Positions 28,179-38,516 of a DNA stretch of 64,000 nucleotides are shown here, piece after piece (position 1 is the stretch's first letter; each line of letters starts with the position of its first letter). The position numbers and the translations under genes were made by a program. The notes beneath the pieces are model-generated. The model was not told the origin of the DNA. It did not search any database and was given only the letters and a program-made list of their open reading frames with translations. The DNA lies in assembly GCF_003952225.1 (NCBI RefSeq), contig NZ_CP034437.1, positions 1,283,501-1,347,500 of the forward strand. The letters run 5' to 3'. This DNA is from Paenibacillus albus (GTDB taxonomy: Bacteria > Bacillota > Bacilli > Paenibacillales > Paenibacillaceae).

Positions 28179-30509
28179 ATGAAGCTTCGATATGAAGGAG
28201 CGGCGCCGGGCTGGAAGCAAGGGCTGCCGCTCGGCAACGGCCGGCTTGGAGCGGTCGTTTACGGTGACGGCGTGAGCGAAACATGGTGTATCACGGAATT
28301 GACCTACTGGTCGGGCAAGCAGGAGGCTCCGATGACGGCGTCGCAGGGGAAGAGCGACCTGGCTGCCATGCGGGAGCTGTTCTACGCGGGCAATTACGCC
28401 GAAGGCGAAGAGATGGCAAGCCGGCTGCTGCAGGCGGAGAAGCGCAACTTCGGCACGAACCTATCGCTGTGCGATGTGCGTTTGTCGTTCGAAGGTGGCG
28501 ATAAGGGCAACGCTATGACTCGCGAGCTGAGTTTGGAAGAAGCGGTTTATCGCGCTGAGAGCGTGGTAGGCGACGATTCCAATTCCAATTTGCTGCTCAT
28601 TCGTGAAACGCTTGCTTCACATCCGAGCAACGTCATTGCTTCTCATATTCGGCGTGAGGGGGCGGCTGGCATCACCTTCACACTTCGACTCGAGGGAAGG
28701 ACAGAACGTTTCGATGTTCACGCGGCGGGAGAAGATATGCTGACATTCGAAAGCCAAGCAACCGAGACGATGCATAGCGACGGCACTTGCGGTGTCTGGT
28801 GCAAAGGAGCGGTGCATGTCGTCGCAGCCGGCGGATCGATAGCGGTGCAAGACGGAGCGATTGTGGTGGAGTGCGCCGACGAAGCATGGATTTATTTTGC
28901 GGCTGAGACGGATTACCGCCGTGAAGACCATGCCTGGGAGCAGGAAGCTGCAAGCCGGGTGAAGCAGGCTGCCGAGCTGGGTTATGCGGAAGTTCGGGAG
29001 GCGCATATTGCCGATTATCGGCAGCTCTACGGAAGAGTCGAGGCCGACTTCGGCGATTCCGGCGCGTCGGCATTGCCGATTGATGAACGGGTGCGGCTGC
29101 TCCGGGCCGGCGGTGACGATCCGCAGCTGTTCGCGCTGTTCTTCCAATATGGCCGGTACCTGATGATTGCCGGATCACGCGCCGATTCGCCGCTTCCGAT
29201 GCATCTGCAAGGCATATGGAACGACGGCGAAGCGAACCGGATGGCGTGGAGCTGCGATTATCATCTCGATGTGAACAGTGAGATGAATTATTATCCGGCA
29301 GAAGGGGCCAACCTGGCGGAATGTCATCTGCCTCTCATGCGCTACATTGAGCGGCTCGCGGAAGCGGGGCGGGAAACAGCACGCAGCTATTATGGCTGCG
29401 AAGGCTGGACGGCCCATGTATTCTCGAACGCATGGGGCTTTACGGAGCCGGGCTGGCACTATTCGTGGGGACTCAATGTGACAGGCGGGCTGTGGATTGC
29501 GAATCAGCTGCGCGAGCATTATGAGTATGGACGAAGCGAATCCTTCCTGCGTGAGTCAGCCTATCCGGTGCTGAAGGAAGCGGCCTTGTTCTTCCTGGAC
29601 TATATGACGGTCCATCCGAAGTACGGCTGGCTTGTGACAGGTCCGTCCAACTCGCCGGAGAACAGCTTTTACATAGGCGGTTCGCAGGATCGTTCCTACG
29701 CGCTGTCGATGGGACCGACGATGGATCAGTCGCTTATCCGCGATCTTTTCACGTTCTGCGCGGAAGCAAGCGAACGACTCGGCGTCGGTGAGCCGCTTCG
29801 TGAACGGCTGCAACAGGCGATTAAGCTGCTGCCGCCGCTGCAAGTCGGAAGGAGCGGGCAGCTTCAGGAATGGCTGGAGGATTACGGCGAAGCGCAGCCT
29901 GACCATCGCCATCTGTCTCATCTGTATGCCCTGTATCCGGGCAATCAGATTACGCCTCATGGAACGCCGGAGCTTAGCGATGCGGCGATGCAGACGCTTA
30001 CGATGCGGATGCGGGACGAAGGGCTTGAGGACGTGGAGTTCACGCTCGCGCTGTTCGCGGCGAATTTCGCCCGGCTGCATGAGGGGAACCGCGCGTACGA
30101 TCAGCTCTCGTACTTGATCGGGGAGCTGTGCTTTGACAATTTGCTCACGTACTCGAAGGCGGGCATTGCCGGAGCCGAGACGAATATTTTCGTAGCGGAT
30201 GGCAATTTCGGGGCAGCGGCGGCAGTCATCGAGATGCTGCTGCAGAGCCATGCGAGTGAAATTCACTTGCTACCGGCGTTGCCGGAGCAGTGGCATACAG
30301 GACGCATAACCGGACTTCGCGCCCGAGGAAACGCCGAGGTCGATATGGTATGGCAGGGCGGCGAGCTAAGCGAAGCGACGATTCGTGCGCATGCTCCTCT
30401 TCAGACGATGGTGCGATACGGTGAACGCACCATGCCGATTAAGCTTGCCGCGGGCGAGAGCATCAGCCTCTCGCGCGGTGCATTCGCGACTGAGGAGCAG
30501 ATGAGATAG
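28179..30509 (+). CDS. GH95 alpha-L-fucosidase
   Basis: A 776-residue glycosidase that removes alpha-1,2-linked L-fucose (some members take L-galactose). Family features are the start WKQGLPLGNGRLGAVVYG, the catalytic-site segment HLDVNSEMNYYPAE, and GPSNSPENSF with the conserved Glu. It has the full length of GH95 enzymes and no signal peptide, so it works inside the cell on imported oligosaccharides. AGGAGGAG overlaps the end of the dehydratase gene, so both are one operon. A terminator follows at 30520-30561. Confidence 0.93.
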   Translation: MKLRYEGAAPGWKQGLPLGNGRLGAVVYGDGVSETWCITELTYWSGKQEAPMTASQGKSDLAAMRELFYAGNYAEGEEMASRLLQAEKRNFGTNLSLCDVRLSFEGGDKGNAMTRELSLEEAVYRAESVVGDDSNSNLLLIRETLASHPSNVIASHIRREGAAGITFTLRLEGRTERFDVHAAGEDMLTFESQATETMHSDGTCGVWCKGAVHVVAAGGSIAVQDGAIVVECADEAWIYFAAETDYRREDHAWEQEAASRVKQAAELGYAEVREAHIADYRQLYGRVEADFGDSGASALPIDERVRLLRAGGDDPQLFALFFQYGRYLMIAGSRADSPLPMHLQGIWNDGEANRMAWSCDYHLDVNSEMNYYPAEGANLAECHLPLMRYIERLAEAGRETARSYYGCEGWTAHVFSNAWGFTEPGWHYSWGLNVTGGLWIANQLREHYEYGRSESFLRESAYPVLKEAALFFLDYMTVHPKYGWLVTGPSNSPENSFYIGGSQDRSYALSMGPTMDQSLIRDLFTFCAEASERLGVGEPLRERLQQAIKLLPPLQVGRSGQLQEWLEDYGEAQPDHRHLSHLYALYPGNQITPHGTPELSDAAMQTLTMRMRDEGLEDVEFTLALFAANFARLHEGNRAYDQLSYLIGELCFDNLLTYSKAGIAGAETNIFVADGNFGAAAAVIEMLLQSHASEIHLLPALPEQWHTGRITGLRARGNAEVDMVWQGGELSEATIRAHAPLQTMVRYGERTMPIKLAAGESISLSRGAFATEEQMR

Positions 30510-30519
30510 ATTCGGATAA

Positions 30520-30561
30520 GGCAACTGCAGCGGAGGATGCTGGCGGTTGTCTTTCCTTTTT
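30520..30561 (+). terminator. Terminator of the fucosidase operon
   Basis: GGCAACTGC (30520-30528) pairs with GCGGTTGTC (30543-30551), extended by AGC/GCT, and is followed by TTTCCTTTTT. Confidence 0.75.
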
Positions 30562-30628
30562 GGAGAGTTACATTCGGAGGATCAGAGGCTATAATGAGTG
30601 AGATACGGAAAACCGGGAGGGACGATGT

Positions 30629-32932
30629 GTGAACAAGCATTCCAGAATTTTTCGCAGCTTCTTGATTTCATATATCGTGATCCTCATTATTCCGAGTCTC
30701 GCTGGTTACATGTCCTATCGGACTTCGATCGCCGTCACGCAATCCATCTCTATCGAGAATAGCGTAACTCTGCTTCAGAAGAGCCAGCAAATGCTGGAGC
30801 GGCGGATGGCCGAGGTGGAAGGCTTCACGAGACAGCTCGCGCTCAATCAGGACTTGTACGTACTGATGAATCAGAAGAAGCGCAGCAGCAGCGACGACGG
30901 CAATGTATACGACATTTGGAAAATCATGAAAGAGGTCATGGTGTTCAGCCAAACCAATGATTTTCTGAAAAACTATTATATCTATCTGCGCAATTACAAC
31001 GTTGTGCTGACGCCTGGATCCGCGTATTTCAGACCGGAGCATTATTATGACAGCGCGCATTATACCAAGATGAATATGCTGCAGTGGAAGAGTTTGATTA
31101 TGGATAATACGCACAGCCGCGAAGTGATGCCGCTGAAGCCGTTCTCCTTGAATGGGAACCCAACTTCCGTTATCTCCTATATGCAATCGCTTCCACTGGA
31201 CAGCTTCGGCGAACAAGCGCCGGCAACGGTCGTCGTCCTCATCGATCAGAAGACCATTGCAAGCCTTCTCTCAGGGGTACAGGAGCGATATGGCGGGTGG
31301 ACTTACGTTAGCAATGCTGAGGGAGATGCAATCAGCATGCTTGGCATCGGAGAGCAAGAAGCTTCAGCGATGAATGCGGACAGTGCGTTCAATAAGGAGA
31401 AACAGAGCCAATTCTATAAGGATGATCTCGTTATTACCACTCGCTCGGCATCTACCGGATGGATATACCGCGCTGGCATTCCGCGTTCGGCGTTAATGGA
31501 GAATGCGAACTATATTAAGTACATCTCGTGGTCCGTTACCGGCGCAGCGCTCATTATCGGCCTTGTTGTAGGCTGGATTCTGTCGCGCCGCAACAGCGCA
31601 CCGATTAATCGGCTGCTCGGGGTCATGCGGGAGCAGTTTGGCAAGGACGAGCCTATTGGCCGCAACGAGTATGACTTCCTGCAAGGGAACATTTCGACCA
31701 TTATTACGAGCAATCGGGCGCTGGAGCAAGAGCTGAACCGGCAGCTGCCGCTAATACGCGATGCGTTTCTGAAGCGGCTCGTGGCAGGGGAATTCCAGAC
31801 ACTGGAGGAAATCGCGGCAGCTGCCTCGCAAGCAGACACGGGCTTGTCGCTAAATGAGGGATACGTCGGCATTCTTCACATCCACGGGTATGCAGGACTG
31901 GATTCGGTCGAAATCCTGAATGAGCTGAGCGCGGCGAGATTATTGCTGAGGCAGAGCTTGCGGGACATCGACGGCCGGATTCTTATGACCGATTTGGGCT
32001 CGGATCGTGTCGTGGCGATTTTCCCGGCTGTTTGCGAGACAACGGACGAACAAACGAGTCGGGCGAATATCGAGCAGCTGCTCGAACCGTTCGCGGCGCT
32101 GATGTTCAGTGAATACAAAATTACCGTAACGGGCTCCTTCGGCGATCCGTTCACCTCCGAGATGGAAGTAAGCCGCTCCTACGAGCAGGCGAAGGAAACG
32201 ATGGGCTACGCCGATTACACGCAGCGCAAAGGATTTCTGTGGTACGCCAATATACGCCAGGAGAGCGCGACCTATTATTACCCGCTCGATATGGAGCTGC
32301 GGCTCATTAGTACCGTTCGCGCCGGGGAAGAGGCGGAGGCGAAACGCATTGTGGGTTCCGTCATGCAGCAAAATACGGAAGATCGCGAGCTGTCGCCGGA
32401 GATGGCGAACCAGCTCATTGTCGAGCTGAAGGGGACGCTCTTGAAGCTGCTGGATCAGAAGGCATTCGCCGAGTCCGAGCAATTCGAGGAAGTGAAGAAC
32501 CGTGTGCTGGAGATTCAATTAGCGGGCGCGATCGATACCGTTCGAGGAGAGCTCGATCGGATTATTGAAGCGATGTGCGGCATGATTACAAGCAAGAAGA
32601 ACGATCTGCATATTAAGACGGTGGAGCAGATCAAGCAATTCATTGCGCAACAGTATGGGGACTCGGAGCTTACGCTCTATCGCATTGCGGAGCAGGCGGA
32701 ACGGCCTGAGAAGTATATTTCGCAGCTGTTCAAAGAAGTGACGGGCACGAATTTATCGGATCATCTGGAGAAGGTGCGGATGGACCGCGCGGCAGAGCTG
32801 CTGCAGGATAAATCGTTTACGGTGGACGAGATTGCGCTGCAGGTTGGCTACAACAGCTCGCATTCATTCCGCCGCGCCTTCAAACGCGTGATGGGCGTTG
32901 CGCCGAGCGCATACCGGCAATCATTAGACTAA
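30629..32932 (+). CDS. Membrane-bound AraC-type regulator
   Basis: A 767-residue one-component regulator. A helix at about 12-30 and another near 297-317 bracket an outside sensor of about 265 residues (Cache-like). A cytoplasmic linker follows, then a C-terminal AraC DNA-binding domain (ELTLYRIAEQAERPEKYISQ and FTVDEIALQVGYNSSHSF, then FRRAF). The GTG at 30629 follows GGGAGG by eight bases. In Paenibacillaceae such proteins sit beside Lpl-type ABC importers and induce them when a binding protein delivers sugar. Here the binding-protein gene begins 19 bases downstream. Confidence 0.92.
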   Translation: MNKHSRIFRSFLISYIVILIIPSLAGYMSYRTSIAVTQSISIENSVTLLQKSQQMLERRMAEVEGFTRQLALNQDLYVLMNQKKRSSSDDGNVYDIWKIMKEVMVFSQTNDFLKNYYIYLRNYNVVLTPGSAYFRPEHYYDSAHYTKMNMLQWKSLIMDNTHSREVMPLKPFSLNGNPTSVISYMQSLPLDSFGEQAPATVVVLIDQKTIASLLSGVQERYGGWTYVSNAEGDAISMLGIGEQEASAMNADSAFNKEKQSQFYKDDLVITTRSASTGWIYRAGIPRSALMENANYIKYISWSVTGAALIIGLVVGWILSRRNSAPINRLLGVMREQFGKDEPIGRNEYDFLQGNISTIITSNRALEQELNRQLPLIRDAFLKRLVAGEFQTLEEIAAAASQADTGLSLNEGYVGILHIHGYAGLDSVEILNELSAARLLLRQSLRDIDGRILMTDLGSDRVVAIFPAVCETTDEQTSRANIEQLLEPFAALMFSEYKITVTGSFGDPFTSEMEVSRSYEQAKETMGYADYTQRKGFLWYANIRQESATYYYPLDMELRLISTVRAGEEAEAKRIVGSVMQQNTEDRELSPEMANQLIVELKGTLLKLLDQKAFAESEQFEEVKNRVLEIQLAGAIDTVRGELDRIIEAMCGMITSKKNDLHIKTVEQIKQFIAQQYGDSELTLYRIAEQAERPEKYISQLFKEVTGTNLSDHLEKVRMDRAAELLQDKSFTVDEIALQVGYNSSHSFRRAFKRVMGVAPSAYRQSLD

Positions 32933-32951
32933 GGGCAAGAAGGGAGCGAGC

Positions 32952-34589
32952 ATGCTGATGAAGCTTCGCCTGATCATATGGATGCTCATGAGCTGCATGC
33001 TGCTTAGTGCATGCTCCTCGGAAGCTCCAAAGCAGCAGACGCCGCAGCAGGAAAGCACGAGCATTACGGTTTTTGCGCAGCAGGACAGCGGCCAGAATCT
33101 GCAGACAAGCGCATTTTCGGCCTATCTCGAGAACACATATGGCGTTCATTTCAATTGGGAGACGATCCCCTATGAAGGAGCGAAGGAAAAGCGGCAAATT
33201 TCACTCGCGAGCGGGAGCTATGCCGATACGTATATACTGACCGCGTACATCGATCAATTCTCTAAGGCGGAAGTGCTTCGCTACGGCAAGCAAGGCATAT
33301 TCCTGCCTCTGAACGATCTGATCGACAAGTATGCGCCGCATATTAAAGCAGCATTCAAGCAGAATGCAGAGCTTAGGGAGCTGAACACCGCGCCGGATGG
33401 CAACATTTATGGGCTCGTCAGCTACAGCGAATGCTTCCACTGCTCCTATCCGAACAAAATGTGGCTGAACAAGGTGTGGCTGGACAAGCTGCATCTGAAG
33501 ATGCCGAAGACGATGGACGAGTTCAAGAAGGTGCTTGAAGCGTTCAAGACAGAGGACCCGAACGGCAACGGTATTGCGGACGAAATTCCGCTCAGCGGCT
33601 CGACGGAGAGCTTCGGCGTTCATCTGATTCCGTTTCTGATGAACGGCTTCATCTATGACGATGACCGCAATTATTTGGCTCTTTCCGGCGGCAAGGTCGA
33701 TACCGTGGCGAACAAGCAAGCATGGAAGGAAGGACTCGCCTATATCAAGTCGCTCTATGAAGAAGGGCTTATTGACCCCGGTGCCTTCACGCAGAATTCG
33801 GAAGCCTATAAGCGGCTTGGAGATAATGAAGGGGATGTCATTCTTGGAGCGGGCGCCGCGATGCATCCGGATATCTTCGCCTCTGATGCGACTGGGAGTA
33901 ATCGCTCGCGTAATTATGCCCCTGTTCCGCCGCTGAAAGGTCCTCATGCCTCTTATACCGTTCATGATGAAGGCGGCATAAATCCCGGGGCAAAGTTTGT
34001 TATTACGAACAAGGCAACACGGGAAGCACAAATTGCGCTGATCCGAATGGTCGATTACATGTATACGCCAGAGGGACAGCTTCACGGAGAATCCGGTGAC
34101 GAGGGCGTCGGCTGGCGCAAGCCTCTGCCAGGCGAGCTCGCGCTTAACAAGGCCGCCGTCCCAATGAAGGCCGGCATCCCGTCAACTCCAAGCAAGCCGA
34201 ACAATTCCGGCTGGGTCGGCACGGCTCATTTCTACATGCCGAAGTCGTATCGGGACACCTGGGTGCAAGACACCGATATGTATGCACCGAATGGCTATGA
34301 GCGAAGGCTGCAGGCAGCAACGGAGCTGTACGCAGGCAAGGAACCGAAGGAGCTGTTCCCGGCGTGGGCGATCTGGGTGAGCGAAGCCGATGCGCAGCGG
34401 GCAAGCGTGCTGGAGACGAATTTGAAAAACTACATCGATCAGAATACGCTCGAATTCATTACCGGCTCGCAGAGTTTGGACACCGATTGGAACAGCTACG
34501 TTAGCGGCCTAAGCGAGATGGGGCTGTCCGATTATTTATCGATCATGCAGCAAGGCTATGATGACTACTTGAATAACCGTACTAAATAA
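32952..34589 (+). CDS. Oligosaccharide-binding lipoprotein 1 (LplA-like)
   Basis: A 545-residue extracellular solute-binding lipoprotein with lipobox LLSAC (Cys21). It carries an EF-hand-like calcium loop DPNGNGIADEIPL, typical of LplA/YtcQ and alginate-binding proteins that take long oligosaccharides. It is strongly similar along its length to the second binding protein at 36800 (for example ISLASG, AYIDQFS, YGKQG, PLNDLID). It follows the membrane AraC regulator by 19 bases and is separated from the permease genes by a terminator. It may therefore be made in excess, or act as the sensing partner of the regulator. Confidence 0.9.
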   Translation: MLMKLRLIIWMLMSCMLLSACSSEAPKQQTPQQESTSITVFAQQDSGQNLQTSAFSAYLENTYGVHFNWETIPYEGAKEKRQISLASGSYADTYILTAYIDQFSKAEVLRYGKQGIFLPLNDLIDKYAPHIKAAFKQNAELRELNTAPDGNIYGLVSYSECFHCSYPNKMWLNKVWLDKLHLKMPKTMDEFKKVLEAFKTEDPNGNGIADEIPLSGSTESFGVHLIPFLMNGFIYDDDRNYLALSGGKVDTVANKQAWKEGLAYIKSLYEEGLIDPGAFTQNSEAYKRLGDNEGDVILGAGAAMHPDIFASDATGSNRSRNYAPVPPLKGPHASYTVHDEGGINPGAKFVITNKATREAQIALIRMVDYMYTPEGQLHGESGDEGVGWRKPLPGELALNKAAVPMKAGIPSTPSKPNNSGWVGTAHFYMPKSYRDTWVQDTDMYAPNGYERRLQAATELYAGKEPKELFPAWAIWVSEADAQRASVLETNLKNYIDQNTLEFITGSQSLDTDWNSYVSGLSEMGLSDYLSIMQQGYDDYLNNRTK

Positions 34590-34591
34590 TG

Positions 34592-34631
34592 AGAATCCCG
34601 GACCGTGAACGGCGGCTGGGGTTCTTTTTTT
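34592..34631 (+). terminator. Terminator between binding protein 1 and the permeases
   Basis: AGAATCCC pairs with GGGGTTCT and is followed by seven T. Some readthrough is likely, because no clear separate promoter for the permeases is seen in 34632-34790. Confidence 0.75.
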
Positions 34632-34803
34632 GCCTAAATGGCGGAAAATGGCCGTTTTACGGGCAATTGTCCTCTCAAGAAAGGGGCAAATGTACGCCAA
34701 AAACCGCAAGTGTACCTATGCCGGGAGCAGCCGAAGCCGCTATGATCGGTCATGTGGAAAGCGCTATCATGCAGCGCTTGAGAGGCATCTGGGAGGGATT
34801 CGT

Positions 34804-35772
34804 TTGAACGTGGAAATCGCAGTTGAACAACAGACAGGGGCAGTGAAGAGAAATAAAAGAAGCCTGTCCAGCGCAGCGGCGAGAAGCTTTGCGAAACATT
34901 GGCAGCTCTACTTAGTCGTCATACCGCCGCTTTTGTACTTTATTATTTTCAAGTATTATCCGATGCTGAACGCGGTCTTGGCTTTCAAGGACTATAACGT
35001 CATTAAAGGCATTTGGGGCAGCCCATGGGTCGGCATGAAGAATTTTAAGCTGTTCTTCGATAATCCAACCTTCTGGGATCTGATTAAGAACACCATTTAT
35101 TTGAGCGGTTATTTGCTGCTTGCCGGATTCCCGATTCCGATTGCGCTTGCTCTTATGCTCAATGAAGTGCGCAGCAGCAGGTTCAAGCGGTTCGTGCAGC
35201 TCGTGACGTTCGCGCCGTATTTCATCTCGACCGTCGTCATGGTCTCGATCATTATGCTCTTTCTGGCGCCGCGGCTCGGATTCGTCAATGTGCTGATGAA
35301 CCATCTGGGCCTGGATTCGATCAACTTCCTCGGCGTGCCGAGTATGTTCAGATCCATCTATGTATGGTCGGATATTTGGCAGACGGCAGGCTATTCCGCA
35401 GTTATTTATTTGGCTGCGCTTGCGGGCATCGACCCTACCTTGTACGAGGCTGCGAAAGTCGATGGCGCATCAAGATTTCAGAAGATATGGCATGTTGATC
35501 TGCCCGGTATTCTTCCTACGATCACCATCGTGCTCATTTTGAATGTGGGCAACATTATGGCGGTCGGCTTCGAGAAAGTCTATTTGCTGCAAAATCCGCT
35601 TAATCTCGTGAATTCGGAAATTATCTCAACTTACGTGTACAGCATCGGCTTGCTGAACGCCAACTACAGCTTCGCAACGGCGGTCGGCTTGTTCAACTCC
35701 GTTATCAATTTGGTGATGCTCGTACTGGTCAATAGTTTGGCTAAACGATTCTCGAATAACAGTCTGTGGTAG
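34804..35772 (+). CDS. ABC sugar permease, LplB-like
   Basis: A 322-residue inner-membrane subunit with six predicted helices. The EAA loop that docks the ATPase is visible (IDPTLYEAAKVDGASRFQ). It forms a channel with the next permease. The start is TTG at 34804, six bases after GGGAGGG; 58 codons of open frame upstream are not typical of the family. The operon has no ATPase gene; in Firmicutes a shared MsmX/MsmK-type ATPase encoded elsewhere normally serves such importers. Confidence 0.9.
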   Translation: MNVEIAVEQQTGAVKRNKRSLSSAAARSFAKHWQLYLVVIPPLLYFIIFKYYPMLNAVLAFKDYNVIKGIWGSPWVGMKNFKLFFDNPTFWDLIKNTIYLSGYLLLAGFPIPIALALMLNEVRSSRFKRFVQLVTFAPYFISTVVMVSIIMLFLAPRLGFVNVLMNHLGLDSINFLGVPSMFRSIYVWSDIWQTAGYSAVIYLAALAGIDPTLYEAAKVDGASRFQKIWHVDLPGILPTITIVLILNVGNIMAVGFEKVYLLQNPLNLVNSEIISTYVYSIGLLNANYSFATAVGLFNSVINLVMLVLVNSLAKRFSNNSLW

Positions 35773-35788
35773 AAGGAGCTTGAAGAGG

Positions 35789-36685
35789 ATGTCATCAAAG
35801 AGAACAACGATCAGGGAATCGGCTGGCGACAGGCTGTTCATGCTCGTCATCTATACAATATTGACGCTTGTGCTGATTGCCGTTATTTATCCGCTTATTT
35901 ATATCGTGAGCAGCTCGATCAGCAGCCCGGCGGCGGTCACTTCCGGCAAAGTTTGGCTGTGGCCCGTGGACATTTCGTTCAAAGGCTTCGAGACGCTGCT
36001 TCATACGCCGCAAATCGTAACCGGTTACGGAAACTCGCTGTTCTACACGGCAGCAGGCACGCTCATCAGCGTGGCGCTCACCGTCATGATTGCTTATCCG
36101 CTGTCCCGCAAAACCTTCTTCGGACGCAGCGGGATCATGATGATCATTACGTTTACGATGATTTTCAGCGGCGGGCTTATTCCGACTTATATGGTTGTCA
36201 GAGCGCTCCATCTTATTGATACGCGCTGGGCTCTGCTCATTCCGAACGCCATCTGGGTATGGCAGGTCATTATTGCCAGATCGTTCTTCATGTCATCCAT
36301 TCCGGAAGAACTGATCGAAGCGAGCGAAATTGACGGCTGCAGCGATTTGCGCTTCATGCGCAGCGTCGTCATTCCGCTGTCCAAGCCAATTCTGGCCGTG
36401 CTCGTGCTGATGTATGCGGTCGGACAATGGAACGCGTATTTCGATGCGCTCATCTATTTGAAATCCGCCAAGCTGTTCCCGCTGCAGCTCATTCTGCGCA
36501 GCATTATTATTCAGAACAACAGCTCCGGCGTTATGGACGCCATGAAGATGGTAGAACGTCAGCAGCTTGCTGAATTGCTCAAATATGCGCTTATCGTCAT
36601 TGCGACGCTTCCGGTGCTTATCATTTATCCATTCGTGCAGCGCTTCTTCGTGCAAGGGATGCTCGTCGGATCTGTAAAAGGATAA
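35789..36685 (+). CDS. ABC sugar permease, LplC-like
   Basis: A 298-residue membrane subunit of the same importer, with six helices and the EAA loop ELIEASEIDGCSDLRF. It begins 16 bases after the first permease. ATG at 35789 follows AAGGAG; a TTG at 35780 lies too close to that site. It ends in VQGMLVGSVKG, typical of the family. Confidence 0.9.
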   Translation: MSSKRTTIRESAGDRLFMLVIYTILTLVLIAVIYPLIYIVSSSISSPAAVTSGKVWLWPVDISFKGFETLLHTPQIVTGYGNSLFYTAAGTLISVALTVMIAYPLSRKTFFGRSGIMMIITFTMIFSGGLIPTYMVVRALHLIDTRWALLIPNAIWVWQVIIARSFFMSSIPEELIEASEIDGCSDLRFMRSVVIPLSKPILAVLVLMYAVGQWNAYFDALIYLKSAKLFPLQLILRSIIIQNNSSGVMDAMKMVERQQLAELLKYALIVIATLPVLIIYPFVQRFFVQGMLVGSVKG

Positions 36686-36799
36686 GGCCGCTGACAGCGG
36701 GGATTCGTGCATCGGAGTCTGCTTGAGAGGGGAGATAGGTATGTAATGTAGGGGGCTTGCTCAGCACTTATAAATACAATAAAAAGGGAGCGATTACAG

Positions 36800-38500
36800 T
36801 TGAAAAAGAGAATGGGAAGCATCGCGGCAACACTCGTCACCTTCAGTATGATATTGGCTGCATGCGGAGGCAACAATGCTGCTAACAACACGAATACGGC
36901 TAACGACGGAGCAACTAAGACGAATACAGAGGCTGGCGCGAACAACACTGGCAATGCGGAAGCTTCAAGCGAGCCGGTTCCAGTGAAAGTGTTTACGATT
37001 CAAGAGACCGGCATCGACCTGCCGACCAATAAATTCACGGCGTTCGTAGAAGACAAATTCAAGATGAAAATCAACTGGGAGCTGAACCCATCGGATGGCG
37101 CGAAAGAGAAGCGCCAAATCTCGCTAGCAAGCGGCGATTACCCGGATGCTTATATGCTGCCGGCTTACATCGATCAATTCTCTCAAGCGGATGTACTGAA
37201 GTACGGTAAACAAGGTGTTCTGATGCCGCTTAACGATCTCATTGACCAATATGCGCCTAACATCAAGGCTGCACTGGAATCAGACCCAGAAATGAAAGCG
37301 TTTAATACAGCTCCGGATGGCAATATCTATGGCCTTGTCGCGTATTCGCAGTGCTTCCACTGCTCGTACCCGAACAAAATGTGGCTGAACACCAAGTGGC
37401 TCGATAAGCTTGGCTTGCAAATGCCGAAGACAACGGAAGATTTCAAGAAGGTGCTGGAAGCGTTCAAGACCAAAGATCCGAACGGCAACGGCAAAGCGGA
37501 TGAAGTGCCGCTGAGCGGTTCGATCGAGGATTTCGGCGTACGCGTCATTCCGTTCCTGATGAACGGCTTCGTCTATGACGATGATCGTAATTACTTGAAC
37601 CTGAACGGCGGCAAGGTCGAATCGGCAGCTATCAAGCCGGAATGGAAAGAAGGACTGCAATACATCAAATCGTTGTATGATGAGAAGCTGATCGATCCGG
37701 GCGCATTTACGCAAAATGCGGAAGCGTTCAAAAAAATCGGCGAAAATGCCGATGCGCAAATTCTCGGCGCGGGCGCGGGCATGCACCCTGCGATCTTCGT
37801 CAATATCGACAAAGGCAACAAATATTCAGCCGATTACAATCCGGTTCCTCCTCTTCAAGGACCGCATGCGCAGTTTGCAACGCATGATGGCGGCGGTGTA
37901 GCGCCTGGCGCGAAGTTTGTTATTACGAACAAAGCAAGCAAAGAAGCGCAAATTGCTTTAATTAAGCTGGTTGATTATATGTTCACGCCGGAAGGTCAAA
38001 CGAACGGCGCATCGGGTATGGAGGGCATTGATTGGGAGAAAGCAGGCCCGAACGATGTAGCTCTGGGCGAAGGCGTAAAGGCGGCATTCAAGCCGATTCC
38101 GGCGAAGGAAGGCGATGCTCCGCACAATGCAGGCTGGAGCGGCGTTGCTCACTTCTATATGCCTAAAGCTTACCGTGACAGCTTCGTATCGGCGACAGAT
38201 ATTTACGATGCATCCGGCTATGAGCGTCGTCTGTACAACGCAACTCTTCTGTATCAAGGCAAGGAGCCGAAAGAGCTGTTCCCGGCTTGGTCCGTATGGA
38301 TCGATCCGTCCGAAACAGATGAAGCAAGCATGCTGCAAACGAACATTAAAAACTACATCGAACAAAATGCGCTTCAGTTCATTACAGGCAATAAAGATCT
38401 GAACAAGGACTGGGATGCGTACGTGAAAGGCTTGAACGATTTGAAGCTGGATCGTTACCTCGAAATTCTGCAAAAAGCGTACGACTCTTCCAACAAGTAA
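36800..38500 (+). CDS. Oligosaccharide-binding lipoprotein 2 (LplA-like)
   Basis: A 566-residue lipoprotein with lipobox LAAC (Cys22) and an Asn/Thr/Ala-rich linker after it. It holds the calcium loop DPNGNGKADEVPL and is a clear paralogue of the protein at 32952. It starts with TTG at 36800, nine bases after GGGAG, 114 bases beyond the second permease, and is followed by a strong terminator. It is the more conventional binding subunit of this importer. Confidence 0.91.
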   Translation: MKKRMGSIAATLVTFSMILAACGGNNAANNTNTANDGATKTNTEAGANNTGNAEASSEPVPVKVFTIQETGIDLPTNKFTAFVEDKFKMKINWELNPSDGAKEKRQISLASGDYPDAYMLPAYIDQFSQADVLKYGKQGVLMPLNDLIDQYAPNIKAALESDPEMKAFNTAPDGNIYGLVAYSQCFHCSYPNKMWLNTKWLDKLGLQMPKTTEDFKKVLEAFKTKDPNGNGKADEVPLSGSIEDFGVRVIPFLMNGFVYDDDRNYLNLNGGKVESAAIKPEWKEGLQYIKSLYDEKLIDPGAFTQNAEAFKKIGENADAQILGAGAGMHPAIFVNIDKGNKYSADYNPVPPLQGPHAQFATHDGGGVAPGAKFVITNKASKEAQIALIKLVDYMFTPEGQTNGASGMEGIDWEKAGPNDVALGEGVKAAFKPIPAKEGDAPHNAGWSGVAHFYMPKAYRDSFVSATDIYDASGYERRLYNATLLYQGKEPKELFPAWSVWIDPSETDEASMLQTNIKNYIEQNALQFITGNKDLNKDWDAYVKGLNDLKLDRYLEILQKAYDSSNK

Positions 38501-38516
38501 GCAGCTTGGAAGTGCT

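Noticed and set aside
36686..36799. Terminator or promoter between the permease and binding protein 2
   Set aside because: The small CCGC/GCGG hairpin has no T run and no good -35/-10 pair is seen, so nothing is called.
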